A stretch of DNA of 64,000 nt from Paramacrobiotus metropolitanus (lineage: Eukaryota; Tardigrada; Eutardigrada; Parachela; Macrobiotidae). Under the pieces are notes generated by a model, which saw only the letters and a program-made list of their open reading frames with translations, was not told the origin of the DNA and did no database searches. Below, one piece after another: positions 35,937 to 45,491 of the stretch. Made by a program: the position numbers and the translations under genes. Position 1 is the stretch's first letter. Every line of letters begins with the position of its first letter. The stretch is from positions 434,001 to 498,000 of the forward strand of contig NW_026570318.1 in NCBI RefSeq assembly GCF_019649055.1. The letters are read 5' to 3'.

Positions 35937-37925
35937 ATGTCTGGGAGATACGGAATTCTTAACGGACTGAAAAGCATTTTCCCGTTCGGAACACGTGATA
36001 ACATGGAGGAAACTATGTTTATGTACGCTGATCGACCAAACCCTCGTCAACCGTCAACTGCTACTGGCGCTACGACGCGCCAGCAGACAAAGAAATTGGG
36101 AGCTGCTAAAAAGTCGAAAAACGACGATAAGACTGAGGAATCGTCCAGTGATGACGACACATCATCGCAGACGACTGCGAGGAGAATTTTCCTAGGACGA
36201 AAGCACCCAGCAGACAACATGGAAATTCCACCGGAATTCCCGCTGGGAGACGGCAGCGATAACGAACGAGGAGATTCTCCCTGGAATGGAGATCAACTCG
36301 ACACGACTATGATCGAGGCGAATGAAGACAATCTGAAAGACATCATTGAAAATGTTGAAAACGAAATACCGATAATCGGCGAAGAAAACCATAAAACAAA
36401 AAAACCGGAAAAAGAGCTGGACGAACCAGCAACGGAAAAATCAGCGATGGAAGATTCACAAAATACAACCACCGATACTCACGAAGAGGAAGCCATGGAC
36501 AAAGAAGCCGCCGATATGACTGAAGCGGAATTACGAGACGCATTTTACCAAGTCGTCCAACGAAATACGCACCTCCGAGGAGAACTGTCCCAATTAAATG
36601 AACATTACGAAGAGACGTTGGAACGCCTTGAAGAACTGGAGAAAAATCATGAAGCCATGGAAACAGAGTTTGACGAAAAACATAAGGAGAACGCGAATAA
36701 CGAACAAAAGAATAAAACATTAACTGCTGAAAATGAACGTTATAAGAAAGTCATTTTCAAAATGGACCAGCTACGAAAGCTGGATAAAAGCAAACACGTA
36801 GCCGAAATGGAAAAATTACGCAAAGAATTCGCTAAATCGTTGAAGGAAAAACGTCACGAAGACGCGAAGGCACCGGCCAAACAGGTCAAAACAACGGAAA
36901 AATTTGGATATTTTAAAATGGAGCGCCGTGACGCGGTTGGCAGAAAATCACCTTTCGAGAAGCCACGTGAAACGCGAGAGGTTTTGTACACCAGAGATCA
37001 AGTGGATCAGACAGTGGAGAACGCGCAGTATACCGCTTACGAGCAAGGATATCAGGAGGCAGTGGAACAAATGCAGGAAGAAAATTTCCGCTTAAATGCA
37101 ACAATTCGAGATCTGACGAACAGATCGTTGCAAGCCCGTTCCACAGCACCTCCACCTCCCCCAAGACGCCCACCACCTGTCAACACAGCACCAGTTACAG
37201 TTCCTTTACCACCGGGAACGATGCCCGTTAAGGACGTTACGGAATTAATTAAAGCGGCGCGCGCCCCGATTCCAATTACGAAATATAATGGAAACCGGGA
37301 GGAGATTGACAGTTTTATTATAAAGTTTCGCCGTGCTGTAGTGCAAAATGCCTGGGATGAAGCCACAGCTGTAACGCAGCTAGGAGCGGCATTGACCGGC
37401 GAGGCACAGCAGTGGTATAATCTGACGATCAGATCGCAGCCACACCTGGATAATATTGAAGCCTGGTTAACGCTCTTGACTGAGCGCTTTACTGATAAGA
37501 ATCGGGCTACGACAGCCTTGAATGAGCTGACAACACGTGTCTGGCAAGCCGGAAAAGAAGACATTGACACCTATTATCAGAAAATGGTATCTTTACGCGA
37601 TATGGCCGGTATGATCGGATCGGATAAACAACTCTGCACATTCCTTACGAAAGGAATAAGGGATTATCCGCAACTACACATGGCCTTGAAAATTAAAGAT
37701 CCGAAAACGCCAACGGAATGGCTTTCGTATGTCAGAAGTATTATTTCGGACGATCCGAAATATGTAAACGGAACTGACAAAAAGACTGCAACAGTTAGTT
37801 TGGTAACCGTCGACGGAGAAAGCTACGCCGTAATTAACGCAGCAACAGCTGACGACAAAGAGGAACCGTGGAAAACGGTTACGAGAAAAAAAGTGGAATG
37901 GCAACGGAGGAAGCCCAAACGGTGA
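35937..37925 (+). CDS. gag: Gag polyprotein (matrix-like, coiled coil, capsid)
   Basis: The structural protein of the retroelement. The ATG at 35937 (MSGRYGILNG) is the first good start after the LTR leader. About 662 residues: an acidic, low-complexity N-terminal third; a long coiled coil (ELRGE... through EKHKENANNEQKNKTLTAEN and KMDQLRKL, about 36530-36870); a proline-rich linker (PPPPPRRPPPVN near 37150); and a retrotransposon gag capsid domain (about 37290-37740) with FIIKFRRAVVQ, LTGEAQQWYNL and TYYQKMVSLRDM. The stop at 37925 comes just before an open frame that encodes the zinc knuckle, one base out of register. The break falls in the seven-A run near 37890, so it may be a one-base sequence error or a mutation. 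Confidence 0.9.
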   Translation: MSGRYGILNGLKSIFPFGTRDNMEETMFMYADRPNPRQPSTATGATTRQQTKKLGAAKKSKNDDKTEESSSDDDTSSQTTARRIFLGRKHPADNMEIPPEFPLGDGSDNERGDSPWNGDQLDTTMIEANEDNLKDIIENVENEIPIIGEENHKTKKPEKELDEPATEKSAMEDSQNTTTDTHEEEAMDKEAADMTEAELRDAFYQVVQRNTHLRGELSQLNEHYEETLERLEELEKNHEAMETEFDEKHKENANNEQKNKTLTAENERYKKVIFKMDQLRKLDKSKHVAEMEKLRKEFAKSLKEKRHEDAKAPAKQVKTTEKFGYFKMERRDAVGRKSPFEKPRETREVLYTRDQVDQTVENAQYTAYEQGYQEAVEQMQEENFRLNATIRDLTNRSLQARSTAPPPPPRRPPPVNTAPVTVPLPPGTMPVKDVTELIKAARAPIPITKYNGNREEIDSFIIKFRRAVVQNAWDEATAVTQLGAALTGEAQQWYNLTIRSQPHLDNIEAWLTLLTERFTDKNRATTALNELTTRVWQAGKEDIDTYYQKMVSLRDMAGMIGSDKQLCTFLTKGIRDYPQLHMALKIKDPKTPTEWLSYVRSIISDDPKYVNGTDKKTATVSLVTVDGESYAVINAATADDKEEPWKTVTRKKVEWQRRKPKR

Positions 37926-38454
37926 CGACAGCCGTAAATCCCCCACGCCATCATCCTCACCGCCGAAAGGGAAATTTAATCGTCCTTGGAACGGAAATCG
38001 AAAATTTAATAACGGCGGTGGAAATAACAATAATAACGGCAACTACGCTCGCAACTCCTTCTATTGCGATAATTGTGAGATAAAGGGTCACGAAACCCGG
38101 CGTTGCCGATTTGCTGGAGTCGCGAAAATCGACAACCCTACGTTCTGCAATAACCATCCCGAAATGGAGTTATTCTACATGAAAACTCATCCGGAACACC
38201 AGCGAGCAGCAGCAGTAATTGCGCGCCACGCAGCCGGAGCCGATAATGCGGACTCGAACGGCGGAAACCGGGGGAATTTCCGTGGTGGCAGAGGACGGAG
38301 TGGATTTCGCGGCGGCGGATACCGCGGAGGAAACCGTGGGAACGGCAGATATAATAATAATCAGGGAGGACGAACCTTCACTGATTTAAACGGTAATCCT
38401 GTACCGCAAGATGCCGCAGCTGGTAATTTAAACCCGCAAGGGAACGGCCAGTAA
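37926..38454 (+). CDS. Gag C-terminus: nucleocapsid with CCHC zinc knuckle and RGG-like tail
   Basis: Frame +1 relative to upstream gag. Starts in a basic Ser/Pro linker, then a zinc knuckle FYCDNCEIKGHETRRCRF with exact C-x2-C-x4-H-x4-C spacing (about 38063-38105), then a Gly/Arg/Asn-rich stretch (FRGGRGRSGFRGGGYRGGN) typical of RNA-binding nucleocapsids, ending in a stop at 38452-38454. Binds genomic RNA and would be the natural reader of RNA packaging hairpins. The slippery site TTTAAAC lies 18 bases before its stop. Confidence 0.85.
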
Positions 38455-38474
38455 ATCCCGGCTACGCTGTTCCC
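38427..38474 (+). promoter_or_regulatory. Programmed -1 ribosomal frameshift signal
   Basis: TTTAAAC at 38427-38433 is a canonical X-XXY-YYZ heptamer and lies in the right phase: the nucleocapsid frame reads T TTA AAC. Slipping back one base enters the protease frame, which is open from there. After a 7-base spacer a stem GGGAAC (38441-38446) / GTTCCC (38469-38474) follows. Heptamer, phase, spacer and stem all fit. Confidence 0.8.
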
Positions 38475-39200
38475 GTACCTCCGAAACCGCCGGATAAAAA
38501 TATGCACACGGATTTTAAGGCGACGAACGCCGAAGGAATAAGTATTCACGGATTCACCGTGAACCGCCCTCCACAGAAATACGCCGAAGTAAATTTATTA
38601 ACGGCATTAAATCAACCGGAGATTGCACCGGTGCTGACGCACAGCATTCAAGTAGGAGGAATTCCAGTGGACGCAATGATTGACACTGGAGCGGAGACGT
38701 CCTTAATTTCGCAACAATTTTGCGAATTAAATAAATTGGAGACGTATAAATTAAAGACGCCACTTTCCATACGCGGAATAGGCGGTATACATAATTTCCC
38801 CGTGCAATACGCTTGCACAGTGCCCGTCTCCATGGACGAAATAATGACTGGCCATTGCTTCTACGTGAAGCCAACGCAGGATGCCGTTAAAGTCCTCCTT
38901 GGACAGGATTTTCTGCGGAAGATAAAAATTGTGATAAGTGGAAGTCGCATTGTGGTGACAGAATGGATTCCACCTAACGAAAGAGGGCCAGTGAAGAACG
39001 CTGCCACGAGTGCAAATGTGGATGCGTACGAAACGCAAAATAATACGGCAGTAGAGATAGTGTCATCTCTCCCTACCGGTGGCACCGGTCGAAAGATAAA
39101 ACTACCGAAGAAAATCGATGTCTGCGAACCGGACTACGCAATAAATACGTGTGATCGAGATGTCACCAGAAGAGCTGAAAGAAATGCAGGAAGAATATGA
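38427..39200 (+). CDS. pol: Retropepsin (aspartic protease) region of pol
   Basis: Entered by -1 frameshifting from the nucleocapsid frame; no initiation codon is needed. The catalytic motif is DTGAETSLIS (about 38684) in VDAMIDTGAETSLISQQF, followed by the second family motif LLGQDFL (about 38898). It works as a dimer and cleaves the Gag and Gag-Pol polyproteins in the particle. The frame stops at 39200, after which pol is broken by several one-base shifts. Confidence 0.9.
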   Translation, partial: FKPARERPVNPGYAVPVPPKPPDKNMHTDFKATNAEGISIHGFTVNRPPQKYAEVNLLTALNQPEIAPVLTHSIQVGGIPVDAMIDTGAETSLISQQFCELNKLETYKLKTPLSIRGIGGIHNFPVQYACTVPVSMDEIMTGHCFYVKPTQDAVKVLLGQDFLRKIKIVISGSRIVVTEWIPPNERGPVKNAATSANVDAYETQNNTAVEIVSSLPTGGTGRKIKLPKKIDVCEPDYAINTCDRDVTRRAERNAGRI

Positions 39201-40048
39201 TGTGAACGCGGTGGAAAAAGAGCTTACGAAAGCTGCAACGGTGATTAAAGGGCAAACGAGCCAAAGGCACGCGTTAAATTATTAAAAGTCTACGCGACTG
39301 ACGACTTCAACGTGGACCCTGGATACACGTGGATATCGGCAATGCCAAAGAAATACGATATCGTACGAAACGAACCGTACATTTTCTCGCCGAATCCCGC
39401 TATATTCTCTGCAACGCAGATGACCCCAGTACAAGGACTGGTGAAGCCGGAAAACCGGATAATCGATATATTTATGACCAATTTCAAGATAAGCGGCAGA
39501 TTGTACGCAAAGGCACTTGGCTTGGAATTTTGAAACGTATGAAGAAATACAGGACGAACCTGTAGTTTCCACTGTAAAAGTAACGCCAATGACTGCCGAT
39601 GAGAAGAAAGAAATGGATGAAAATATCGCCGCGATGCATTTCGGTCCACAAATTGATGAAGAGAAAAGAAAACTGGTGCGGAATTGTTTACCGAATTTCG
39701 GGATGTATTTCCATCGAAAAGCCGTCCATACGGGACAGTGACAGACAGTTGCAAAGCACCATATTGATACAGGTGACGCTAAACCTGTGAAGTGCCCGCC
39801 ACACCGTACGAGCTGGAAGGAAAAGAATATATTTCTGAGCACGTGAAGGACATGTTAGCGAAAGGCGTCATACGACCATCAAAGTCTGCATGGAGTTTTC
39901 CAGTGGTACTAGCGATTAAACATAACGCTGATGGACATCGTCTAGCCGGTTGGCAGAATACGAGATTCTGTGTCAATTATATTCGCCTTAATAATGTCAC
40001 GCGCAAAAACAACTATCCCTTCCAAATCCAGATGAATTACTGGGAGCC
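39201..40048 (+). pseudogene. Linker and N-terminal RT region, frame broken several times
   Basis: Pieces of a pol linker and the RT fingers can be read in turn from all three frames: MTPVQGLVKPENRIIDIF, KGTWLG, NFETYEEIQDEPVVSTVKV, FRDVFPSKSRPYGTVTDSC, KAPY, KDMLAKGVIRPSKSAWSF, FCVNYIRLNNVTRKNNYPF. At least five one-base shifts within 850 bp, while the following 1.9 kb has none. In an element with identical LTRs this density suggests poor consensus sequence here, though real decay cannot be excluded. Confidence 0.7.
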
Positions 40049-41974
40049 GTGGCCGGCAACGCTCTTTTCTTCACCTTTGACTGTCACCAAGGATTTTGGC
40101 AAATTCCTATGGACGAAGAATCGATACAAAAGACAGCTTTCATAACGCAGGATGGACTTTACGAATTTACGAGAATGCCTTTCGGCGTCTGTAATGGTCC
40201 TGCGACCTTCCAAGCTGCAATGGATACTACGATACAACCATTAAAGGCGATGGGATTAGAAGGAATTTTCGCATTTTTAGACGATCTAATATGCGCCTGC
40301 AAAGACTTGATGGATGGCATAATGAAACTACGAGCACTATTTGAATGTTTACGTAAATCTGGCTTTACGCTAAAGCCATCGAAATGCCATATCGCCAAGG
40401 AGGAACTTCATTTCCTCGGTCATATCGTATCGAGGGAAGGAATTAAAGTGGATCCGGAGAAGATTAACGCGATTAACGCAAGGAAAAAGCCGACTGACGA
40501 AAAGTCGCTACGTTCTTTCCTCGGATTCGCGAATTATTACCGGAAATTTATCCACCATTACGCGAATAAAACGCGTAATTTATACGATTTACTGAAAGGC
40601 GGAAAAGACGTCAAGGCCGATTGGAACGAGAAGCACGACGAAGAGTTTGAACGACTCAAACATCTTCTCACCAACGCGCCAATTTTAGTAAAATTTGATC
40701 CGGAAAAACCCGTGGTTATAGAATGCGACGCTAGCTACGTAGGAATTGGAGCGATACTCAGTCAGGATGGAAAACCGGTGGCTTACGCAAGCCGTGTGTT
40801 GAAAGACGCTGAGAAGAAATACGCACCTACGGAGCTGGAGTGTCTTGCGGTCGTATTCGCTGTAAATAAATTTAGACATTATGTTGATTACAGTGAATTT
40901 ACGGTCAAAACGGACCATCAAGCGTTGGCAAATCTCTTACGATCAACGTCGAAACGGGATGGAATTAATCCGCGACTTACACGCTGGGCAATTGCTCTGG
41001 GACGATACCAGATAAAAATTGCATATCGCCCTGGAAAAGCGAACGATAACGCGGATGATTTAAGCCGAAATCCCATCGGACAACCATCACCAGACGAGAA
41101 TCTGGATGAACTGCCAACATTCGACGCGTATAAAGACGAAGGGATGAAATTAAATGATTATGAGCGGTCAACAGCACGAATAAATGTGATTACGCTGGAC
41201 GACCCAGCTGATCACGATGCGGATACCGAAGAAGACAATTTTATGTTCTTACGAAAAGAACAGGAAAAGGATCCCGTAATTTTAAAGAAAATTCTAAAGC
41301 TGGAAAACCGCGATGCGACGAAGCCGTTGCCGAAAGATTATGACACATACGAAATGTGGCATAAAGTACTGTATAAAATATCGGAACGAGATGCACAAAA
41401 ATACCGTCGATTCATCGTTCCACGTCACATGAGAGGAGATATTTTACGTGCCATGCATGATTCCCCTTCAAGCGGACATCTTGGAAGAAAGAAAACGTAT
41501 AAGGCGATAGAAGTACGATACTTCTGGAACGGCATGACGCAGGACGTCATCGATTACTGTGACAGCTGCAAAAGATGCCAGATGCGGAAAATTCTTGGAA
41601 AATTACCGCCAGGAAAACTACAAGAAGTGAAAGTCGGTGAACCATTCTTCAAAATTCAAATGGACTTAAAAGGCCCGTTGCCGATTACGCGGAAGAACAA
41701 AAACCGATACATCGCCGTGGCCATCGATCACCTAACAAAGTTCGTGATAGCAGACGCGCTGCCCAATATAAAAGCTTCAACAGTCGCTGATTTCTTCGTG
41801 AAACGAGTGATACTGCCATATGGAGCACCAAGGATAGTCGATACGGACAGAGGAAGACAATTTACGAGTAAACTCTTTGAAAGGATTACGAAAATCTTAA
41901 AAATCGAACGACACCTTGGATGCGCATACCACCCGGAAGGACGCGGTTTGTTGAGCGGCAGATGCGTAGTATAG
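40049..41974 (+). CDS. pol: Pol: reverse transcriptase, RNase H, integrase N-part
   Basis: Uninterrupted frame of about 640 codons; not a true start, as it continues RT from upstream. RT: FDCHQGFWQIPM, MPFGVCNGPATFQ and the active site FAFLDDL near 40277 (a FLDD variant of YxDD). RNase H: IECDASYVGIGA near 40720 and KTDHQAL near 40910. Integrase: a zinc-binding HHCC region (MHDSPSSGHLG ... YCDSCKRCQ, about 41453-41580), then the core with MDLKGPLPI (first D) near 41660 and DTDRGRQFTS (second D) near 41840. The frame breaks after AYHPE near 41940; the last catalytic glutamate lies in the next frame. Copies the genomic RNA and inserts the DNA. Confidence 0.95.
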   Translation: MAGNALFFTFDCHQGFWQIPMDEESIQKTAFITQDGLYEFTRMPFGVCNGPATFQAAMDTTIQPLKAMGLEGIFAFLDDLICACKDLMDGIMKLRALFECLRKSGFTLKPSKCHIAKEELHFLGHIVSREGIKVDPEKINAINARKKPTDEKSLRSFLGFANYYRKFIHHYANKTRNLYDLLKGGKDVKADWNEKHDEEFERLKHLLTNAPILVKFDPEKPVVIECDASYVGIGAILSQDGKPVAYASRVLKDAEKKYAPTELECLAVVFAVNKFRHYVDYSEFTVKTDHQALANLLRSTSKRDGINPRLTRWAIALGRYQIKIAYRPGKANDNADDLSRNPIGQPSPDENLDELPTFDAYKDEGMKLNDYERSTARINVITLDDPADHDADTEEDNFMFLRKEQEKDPVILKKILKLENRDATKPLPKDYDTYEMWHKVLYKISERDAQKYRRFIVPRHMRGDILRAMHDSPSSGHLGRKKTYKAIEVRYFWNGMTQDVIDYCDSCKRCQMRKILGKLPPGKLQEVKVGEPFFKIQMDLKGPLPITRKNKNRYIAVAIDHLTKFVIADALPNIKASTVADFFVKRVILPYGAPRIVDTDRGRQFTSKLFERITKILKIERHLGCAYHPEGRGLLSGRCVV

Positions 41975-42777
41975 CAGATTCACTCGCGATGTACGTGCGG
42001 AGAGGACATGTACGAAATTGGGACCAGTTTCTTCCATTTGTAGTCTCGGCACGAAACCGAGTACCGCATAAAACGACGAAGATGTCTCCGTTTCGAATGC
42101 TGTACGCCAGGGAACAAGTAATTCCAGAAGATATCGTTACGCAAACGAATCTTCCCGTCGACTACGAGTCAGTAGATGATTACGTAAAAGCGACAGCAGA
42201 TCACCTCGCACGTGCACACGAAATAGCGGAAATATTTATTGAAGAAGAATTCCAAAAGAAAGCGGAATTATATAACCGACGAAAGTCTACGCCTACGTTC
42301 AATATCGGTGATCTCGTATGGATAAAGCAAAATCAAAAGAAGAAAGACGAAGTAGATACGCTACGAAAGCAGTATCTGGGACCATACGAAATTTTAAAAT
42401 TCCCATACGGAAACACGGTCACAGTAAAATGCCAAAAAGACGGAAAAATAATGGACGTGGCAGTTGACCGATTTAAGCCATACATATCACCGGACATCGA
42501 ACTGCGGAAAATTCCCAAATTAAGAATCAAGTTGCCAATTAAACCAGCGGAATCAGATACTCGTGACGAACACGGGTGGGAAAATGTCGAAGACGAAACT
42601 CCAAGTGTTACGATAACACCGCAACAGCAAGGCATTCCCATACCGCAGGCAACGGATAAAATACAGGAATCCACGCCTGGGCATAGTAGCGATAAATCAC
42701 ACGAAGTGATGAACGCCATCGACACCGTGCCGGATAAACCAGCTGAATTATCGACGGGCCTAAACGAAAAGCCCTAA
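41940..42777 (+). CDS. Pol: integrase C-part with GPY motif
   Basis: Continues integrase after a one-base shift. It begins with FVERQMRSIADSL, whose E is the expected third residue of the D,D-35-E triad, and includes the C-terminal GPY/F module (GDLVWIKQNQ ... LGPYEILKF, about 42310-42400), which binds DNA. No chromodomain follows; the tail is Pro/Thr/Ser-rich and ends in a stop at 42777. Confidence 0.9.
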
Positions 42778-43003
42778 CGAAATGTTGACAGCACCTCTGA
42801 ATACGAATTTAGAGGATGAGCATGAAAATCAGCTGAAACGCAGAATTTTACGCCCTAGAAAAATGATTAATTATTCCAAATTACATAAAACGGGCAGAAC
42901 GGCACGAGTTAATTTTTTGAATATTTTCTATCGATAATTACCGAGAAATAATTACGCGGACTAGTTGGGATTATTTTATGTTATTTTTGTCGTCCAGAAT
43001 AAC
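42778..43003 (+). other. Spacer between pol and the 3' ORFs
   Basis: AT-rich, stops in all frames. Could hold a splice acceptor for a subgenomic RNA of the downstream ORFs, as for env genes, but no site can be singled out. Confidence 0.4.
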
Positions 43004-44236
43004 ATGGATCGAGACCAGAATCAGGATCAGCGACCTGTCCCGATTCCATCACGAGGACGCGGATCAAGACGGGGACGACCCCCAATGAATCGTGGAGGAT
43101 ATTTTAATCTACCACCACGTGGTCCTTACATCTACGATCCCCGAAACGCAGCACAGGAAATTCAAGTGCCGATACGACTCCCGAATGTCTCGCTGACGCA
43201 CCAGCAAAACCCATATCAGCAGGGAGGCGGCACGGTGACAGTTCCTTTAACACCAGTTATTGTGCTGCAGGAAACACCTCCAGTGACACACGCGCAACGA
43301 ACGCAACGACAGTGGATTACTTCGCAACGAAGCGTACCAAGGCCGATTTATACGATTGCCGTCACATCTGCAACGAATACGACCACAACAACTACGGCTA
43401 CTTCTACATCTATGGCTACGCGTCCAGCGTCAGTGTCACGTCAATCAAGTGGAGAAACTGTCCAGATTATGGCTGATTTACGCGCAGAGAATCCACGAGA
43501 CCGTATACGAATTACCGGCCCACTTAATACTGACGAACAGTATCGCCGGCAAATCATGGAAGAATTACGCGCGGAATTAAACGCCCAGATGCGACAGCCA
43601 GGACAGATAGAAGCGTTTATCGAACAATCAGACGATCCAATGAACGAATCAATTACACTCCGTATTCCTACGAAAGGAATGAATCGCCGTCGAAAAGTGA
43701 CAGAGGAAAAGTCTACGCAGACTAAAATTCAGAAATTGGATGAAGTGATGCAGTCTCGACAGTCAGAAATTCCTTCGGAACTGTCTTCAGTCCCTGTTTC
43801 ACGCGCATCGACACCAGCACGATCTGAATCCCGCAGCCGACATGCCGACGAACGGCAGTACGACATTCCACAAATTAGCCAGGCGATTGTTGCCATTAAG
43901 GAGTGCATTGAAACAGTCAAGAAACGAAAGCGTAAGCCTTCTCTGGCTTATTTGAAAGAGCAGTATCGCCAATGGGAAAAAGATATTCATAATCGTAAAG
44001 CGGATATGAAATTATTCAAGTACGCACTGGAACAAGGAGTGCAGCGTGGAACGATTTTGGAAACATATAACGACTGGCAGACTGATGCAGCTTATGTGAA
44101 TCCAGAGTCACTGCAACGTGGTCACGAAGACTACACGATGGACACACCGCACAGAATTGAAGAGGCAATTATAAAGGCGTTAAAGAAATTCGAAATCCAA
44201 AGGGATCCACCTACGACGAAATTTTACGACATTTAA
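43004..44236 (+). CDS. Extra ORF 3a with linker-histone-like (H15) segments
   Basis: ATG at 43004 (MDRDQNQDQRPV). About 410 residues. The N-terminus is RGR/RGG-rich (SRGRGSRRGRPPMNRGGY), followed by long Thr/Ser/Gln-rich disorder. Near 43858-44110 there is a helical segment, ISQAIVAIKECIETVKKRK, SLAYLKEQYRQWEKD, LFKYALEQGVQRGTIL, which follows the linker-histone globular pattern: I-x3-I start, S-L-x2-L-K second helix, then K-x-ALE-x-GV-x-RG-x-L. A second such segment starts at 44138 (HRIEEAIIKALKKF) and breaks frame: after one shift it reads NPKGSTYDEILRHLNAVF, after another NVRRAVDALVEQHLTEVL. No signal peptide or membrane helix, so it is not an env. Possibly a DNA- or chromatin-binding accessory protein; function is inferred only. 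Confidence 0.65.
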   Translation: MDRDQNQDQRPVPIPSRGRGSRRGRPPMNRGGYFNLPPRGPYIYDPRNAAQEIQVPIRLPNVSLTHQQNPYQQGGGTVTVPLTPVIVLQETPPVTHAQRTQRQWITSQRSVPRPIYTIAVTSATNTTTTTTATSTSMATRPASVSRQSSGETVQIMADLRAENPRDRIRITGPLNTDEQYRRQIMEELRAELNAQMRQPGQIEAFIEQSDDPMNESITLRIPTKGMNRRRKVTEEKSTQTKIQKLDEVMQSRQSEIPSELSSVPVSRASTPARSESRSRHADERQYDIPQISQAIVAIKECIETVKKRKRKPSLAYLKEQYRQWEKDIHNRKADMKLFKYALEQGVQRGTILETYNDWQTDAAYVNPESLQRGHEDYTMDTPHRIEEAIIKALKKFEIQRDPPTTKFYDI

Positions 44237-44239
44237 ACG

Positions 44240-44770
44240 CCGTTTTCCAGTACCTGCAGTAGACTGGATTCAACACCAGCATAATGTTCGTCGAGCAGTG
44301 GATGCCCTGGTTGAACAACATTTGACGGAAGTTTTACGCCAGAGAAATGATCCAGAGCCACGTTATGCTTTAATGGCATCACGCAGACAACGATTGTCTG
44401 GCCTGACTGGAACACCGGCGAATAAAATTCCAAAATCACCATACGGTCCAGATGTACGCCCAGCACCTACGACGCATAAGCGATATTCTAACGCAGTGAT
44501 GGAACCAAAACGCCGTTACGATACGACATCATCTGGCGAAGGGAATACATCTGTAGTTTTATTGGATGAACCACAGTCTGAACCGCGACGAAGTGAAAGA
44601 ATTAGCCAGCGTACGCAACGCTCGGCCCGGCTGACACAGACAGCACCGGAACCACTTCCGGAACATCCAGACCACCAGTCGCGAGGAAAGCAAACCGTCG
44701 AACAAACCCGCACGCTCCCTTGTCTCCCGCAAGTTCACGTAGTGCAGCACTTTCAGTGGATGCACCGGTA
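44240..44770 (+). CDS. Extra ORF 3b, continuation in another frame
   Basis: Continues the second H15-like segment (RRAVDALVEQHLTEVLRQRN, ending RYAL near 44368), then a basic, Ser/Thr/Pro/Arg-rich linker (SERISQRTQRSARLTQT). About 44720 the meaningful frame moves on by one base. Together with the neighbours this is probably one protein of about 740 residues interrupted by indels. Confidence 0.55.
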
Positions 44771-45235
44771 TTTATCTCTATGGATAATATTACGCAGGCG
44801 ATACGAATCGTCGAAAATACGCAAAGCCGACCTACAGTCATTAGAATTTGGGAGGCAATACGTGCACAGCCGGGTATGACTGGAATTACGCGAGAAAGAA
44901 TTCAAGAAGAACTGGAAATGCATGCCACAAATGCACGGCTCGTAGAACGATACTACGGCAGCTGGGAAGCAGTTTATCAGCAACCGTGCAGCATTACGAA
45001 TCGAATAAATGCAGACTTTGAAAATCCCTTCTTTTGGACGGAGGCTGTTAATCACGCCATCAGAGACATTCGTCACCCTAATGGATCAACAATCCGAGAG
45101 ATTTTTAATTATTTACGAATATATATCATCAATGGATTGCCAAATAACGCTGAAAATCAAATCGAAAATACAGTAGCAGATGAACTGGATTATGAAGAAG
45201 ACGATGGCCGATATAAGACAGTTGGAAGGAAGTAG
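44720..45235 (+). CDS. Extra ORF 3c with two further H15-like segments
   Basis: Segment three (about 44780-44990): NITQAIRIVENTQSRPTV, IRIWEAIRAQ, RIQEELEMHA, VERYYGSW. Segment four (about 45030-45235): WTEAVNHAIRDIRHPNGSTI, REIFNYLRIYI, ENQIENTVADEL, GRYKTVGRK. The fourth matches the linker-histone order well: a start helix A-x3-AI, a G-S-T/S turn, x-EIFNYL helix, then a third helix and a short strand ending in a basic tail. The following 45236-45345 contains a tandem duplication of about 70 bp (RKRYDWLTNSL twice). Confidence 0.6.
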   Translation: MSPASSRSAALSVDAPVFISMDNITQAIRIVENTQSRPTVIRIWEAIRAQPGMTGITRERIQEELEMHATNARLVERYYGSWEAVYQQPCSITNRINADFENPFFWTEAVNHAIRDIRHPNGSTIREIFNYLRIYIINGLPNNAENQIENTVADELDYEEDDGRYKTVGRK

Positions 45236-45491
45236 ACAAAGAAAACGCTACGATTGGCTGACGAACAGTCTGATCTGTCTATTACGCCCACTTGAAAGAA
45301 TTATACGAAGAAAACGCTATGATTGGCTGACGAACAGCCTGCAGTTGTCTACCACGCCTCCGAATTTCATGAGTGAACGAGATGAGACGCACGTGCTAGC
45401 TGAACGGCAAAAACCGCATGCAAACCAGTCCTTCATCTGCATAGCCGGCAGACAGTGAATATTTTTGAATTTTTTTTCACGTACCGGTAAA

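Noticed and set aside
36192-37570. Long antisense frames across gag
   Set aside because: Shadow frames of gag caused by its base composition.
37860-37925. Seven-A run at the gag/nucleocapsid break as a second programmed frameshift
   Set aside because: The needed shift is +1 and no pausing structure or rare-codon context is evident; similar one-base breaks at homopolymers occur in host genes too, so an indel is simpler.
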